From the NCBI GenBank assembly GCA_946487985.1, contig CAMLUY010000063.1, positions 1 through 6,088 on the forward strand: a DNA stretch of 6,088 nucleotides, written 5' to 3'. Within the stretch, counting starts at the first letter, position 1. Every line of letters starts with the position of its first letter. Below, one piece after another: positions 5,276 to 6,088 of the stretch. The stretch comes from an uncultured Clostridia bacterium (GTDB lineage: Bacteria > Bacillota > Clostridia > Christensenellales > UBA1242). Under the pieces are notes generated by a model. It was not told the DNA's origin and searched no databases. It saw only the letters and a list, made by a program, of their open reading frames with translations. A program made the translations under genes and the position numbers.

Positions 5276-5304
5276 TTGACAGATGAAAGATTTTACATTA
5301 TACT
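5276..5304 (+). promoter_or_regulatory. Promoter of the tRNA-Met gene
   Basis: A perfect TTGACA (5276-5281), a 17-base spacer and TATACT (5299-5304, 5/6). A/T-rich sequence directly upstream (5256-5275) could act as an UP element, as is common for stable RNA genes. The start would be near 5311, leaving a short 5' leader of about 13 bases before the mature tRNA. Confidence 0.88.
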
Positions 5305-5323
5305 GAAAGGGCAAAAAACATTT

Positions 5324-5400
5324 GGCAGCATAGCTCAGCTGGCTAGAGCGCAAGATTCATACTCTTGAGGTCACTGGTTCGATCCCAGTTGCTGCTACCA
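5324..5400 (+). tRNA. Elongator tRNA-Met (anticodon CAT)
   Basis: A 77-base tRNA with all four arms. The acceptor stem is GGCAGCA/TGCTGCT with a terminal G-U pair, the D arm is GCTC...GAGC, and the anticodon stem is CAAGA/TCTTG around the loop TTCATAC (anticodon CAT at 5358-5360). The T arm is ACTGG-TTCGATC-CCAGT, and the discriminator A with encoded CCA completes it. The initiator's three G-C pairs in the anticodon stem are absent, so this is not fMet. The D arm and loop match Bacillus-type elongator tRNA-Met, and the body is unlike the tRNA-Ile2 that also carries CAT, so lysidine modification is not expected. It is a single tRNA gene with its own promoter and terminator. Confidence 0.95.
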
Positions 5401-5406
5401 AAAAAG

Positions 5407-5452
5407 GCGGCCGATTTGAAGGCAAACCCACTTCAATCGCGACCGCTTTTTT
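5407..5452 (+). terminator. Intrinsic terminator after tRNA-Met
   Basis: GCGG-c-CGAttTGAAG folds onto CTTCAATCG-cga-CCGC with a bulged T and a small internal loop, followed by TTTTTT. It begins 6 bases after the tRNA CCA end. A-runs at its 5' side make it potentially active on the minus strand too, as a second stop for the LRR gene transcript. Confidence 0.8.
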
Positions 5453-5478
5453 GTATAATTTTCAAATAGTCCTAGTTT

Positions 5479-5518
5479 ACAAAAAATCTTCTGCATGAAG
5501 TTGCAGAAGATTTTTTGT
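5479..5518. terminator. Bidirectional terminator, 17-bp perfect hairpin
   Basis: ACAAAAAATCTTCTGCA (5479-5495) and its exact complement (5502-5518) make a 17-bp perfect stem with a 6-base loop, ending in a run of six Ts on both strands. It lies 29 bases past the LRR gene stop and serves as that gene's terminator, as well as a backstop for tRNA-Met transcription coming the other way. Confidence 0.88.
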
Positions 5519-5547
5519 TTCAATTGCTTGTCGTCTGTGCTGAAATA

Positions 5548-6088
5548 TTATGCGATTGCGCTGATTTTGTTGGCATATGTTGACCAATTGTCTGCCGTCC
5601 TGTAGGCACCAACACTCTCAGCTGGCACTTTGATGTTTGTTACATTTGATGGGATCGCGCTGCTATTGCCCAGACTCGGCGGAGTAGTTGCTTTGATCGT
5701 AATTGTTGTCAACTTGCTGCAACCTCTGAATGCGTATTCACCAATACTTGTCACACCACTGCCTATGGTGACCGTTGTCAAACCGCTGCAATTAGAAAAT
5801 GCATTATATCCAATGCTGGTCACGCTGTCTGGAATGTTGATTGTTGTCAAGCTGGTGCAATAAACAAATGCATTATATCCAATGCTGGTCACGCTGTCTG
5901 GAATGTTGATTGTTGTCAATTTGGTGCAATAGTTAAATGCCTGATCTCCAATGCTGGTCACGCCGTCTGGAATGTTGATTGTTGTCAAGCCGCTGCAATT
6001 AGAAAATGCACCATCTCCAATGCTGGTCACGCCGTCTGGAATGTTGATTGTTGTCAATTTGGTGCAATAGTTAAATGCCTGATCTCCA
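5548..6088 (-). CDS. BspA-type leucine-rich-repeat protein, 3' part (5' end outside window)
   Basis: The visible 179 codons encode the C-terminal part of a BspA-like (LRR_5) protein, a family usually exported and used for adhesion or surface display. The 23-residue unit reads roughly LTTINIPDxVTSIGxxAFxxCxx and repeats about five times, then decays into a final unit. It closes with VPAESVGAYRTADNWSTYANKI, a typical C-terminal cap of the family. The frame is open across the window edge: the apparent start at 6057 is only a TTG leucine codon inside a repeat, and GDQAFNYCTK continues upstream of it. Any signal peptide or anchor domain must lie upstream, since the C-terminus (KISAIA) shows no sorting signal or membrane segment. 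It runs convergent to tRNA-Met with two terminators between. Confidence 0.9.
   Translation of the reverse strand, partial: GDQAFNYCTKLTTINIPDGVTSIGDGAFSNCSGLTTINIPDGVTSIGDQAFNYCTKLTTINIPDSVTSIGYNAFVYCTSLTTINIPDSVTSIGYNAFSNCSGLTTVTIGSGVTSIGEYAFRGCSKLTTITIKATTPPSLGNSSAIPSNVTNIKVPAESVGAYRTADNWSTYANKISAIA
5742..6088 (-). repeat. 69-bp tandem repeat array within the LRR gene
   Basis: Five head-to-tail 69-bp units begin at 5742, 5811, 5880, 5949 and 6018, with a sixth starting at 6087. Each encodes one 23-residue LRR. The units at 5880 and 6018 differ at one base of 69, while the intervening unit differs more. Variable blocks are shared in different combinations, a mosaic pattern. The unit at 5742 is the most diverged, and traces of a further unit are seen at about 5673-5741. 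Confidence 0.92.

Noticed and set aside
5324..5400. tRNA-Ile2 (CAT anticodon, lysidine-modified) or initiator tRNA instead of elongator Met
   Set aside because: The body and the G-U first pair match Bacillus-type elongator tRNA-Met, and the anticodon stem lacks the three G-C pairs of initiators.
5454..5460. TATAAT-like sequence between the two terminators on the plus strand
   Set aside because: No -35 at a proper distance and no gene downstream on that strand; it lies in the terminator region.
6055..6057. TTG as the start codon of the LRR protein
   Set aside because: It is the leucine codon of a repeat unit, and the same frame continues to the window edge with another repeat, so the gene is simply cut by the window.
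5742..6088. CRISPR array
   Set aside because: Repeats are contiguous 69-bp coding units without spacers, and they translate to a regular 23-residue LRR.

Overview
The window looks like chromosomal DNA of a low-to-moderate-GC Gram-positive anaerobe, most likely an uncultured or gut-type Clostridia/Firmicutes lineage. The reasons are the strong AGGAGG-type ribosome binding sites, near-consensus TTGACA/TATAAT-type promoters, a radical-SAM pyruvate formate-lyase activase, an elongator tRNA-Met of Bacillus type, and a BspA-type leucine-rich-repeat gene. TGA is used as a stop (the yqeY and phosphoesterase genes end in it), so the standard bacterial code applies. The genus cannot be fixed from the sequence.

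Layout, left to right. Almost everything lies on the minus strand and so reads right to left. Positions 1-1428 hold a ribosomal/replication operon, rpsF-ssb-rpsR-rpmE (S6, SSB, S18, L31). It has its own sigma-A-type promoter and a leader hairpin with an apical CCG, resembling the S6:S18 autoregulatory RNA. Directly upstream, 1429-2178 is pflA, with its own promoter and a 19-bp palindrome overlapping the -35. Next, 2325-3716 is a secreted lipoprotein of unknown function, probably propeller-like, with a near-consensus promoter and a clear terminator. An intergenic stretch of about 275 bases (3717-3993) contains that promoter and several hairpins that are not obvious terminators. Then come a COG1768-like metallophosphoesterase (3994-4710) and yqeY (4707-5129), translationally coupled through an ATGA overlap and driven from a promoter at about 5176-5203.

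At 5276-5452 a plus-strand tRNA-Met(CAT) has a near-perfect promoter and a terminator. Convergent to it is the 3' part of a BspA-like LRR gene (5548 to the right edge, 5' end outside), built from 69-bp tandem units, with a 17-bp perfect hairpin terminator between.

Most of the window is housekeeping. S6, S18 and L31 are ribosome parts, SSB serves replication and repair, tRNA-Met serves translation, and PflA switches on anaerobic pyruvate cleavage. The accessory parts are the surface proteins (lipoprotein and LRR protein). I see no convincing new multi-gene system. The best leads are regulatory: the palindrome at the pflA promoter, the rpsF leader, the structured intergenic region near 3908-3974, and the recombining LRR repeat array.
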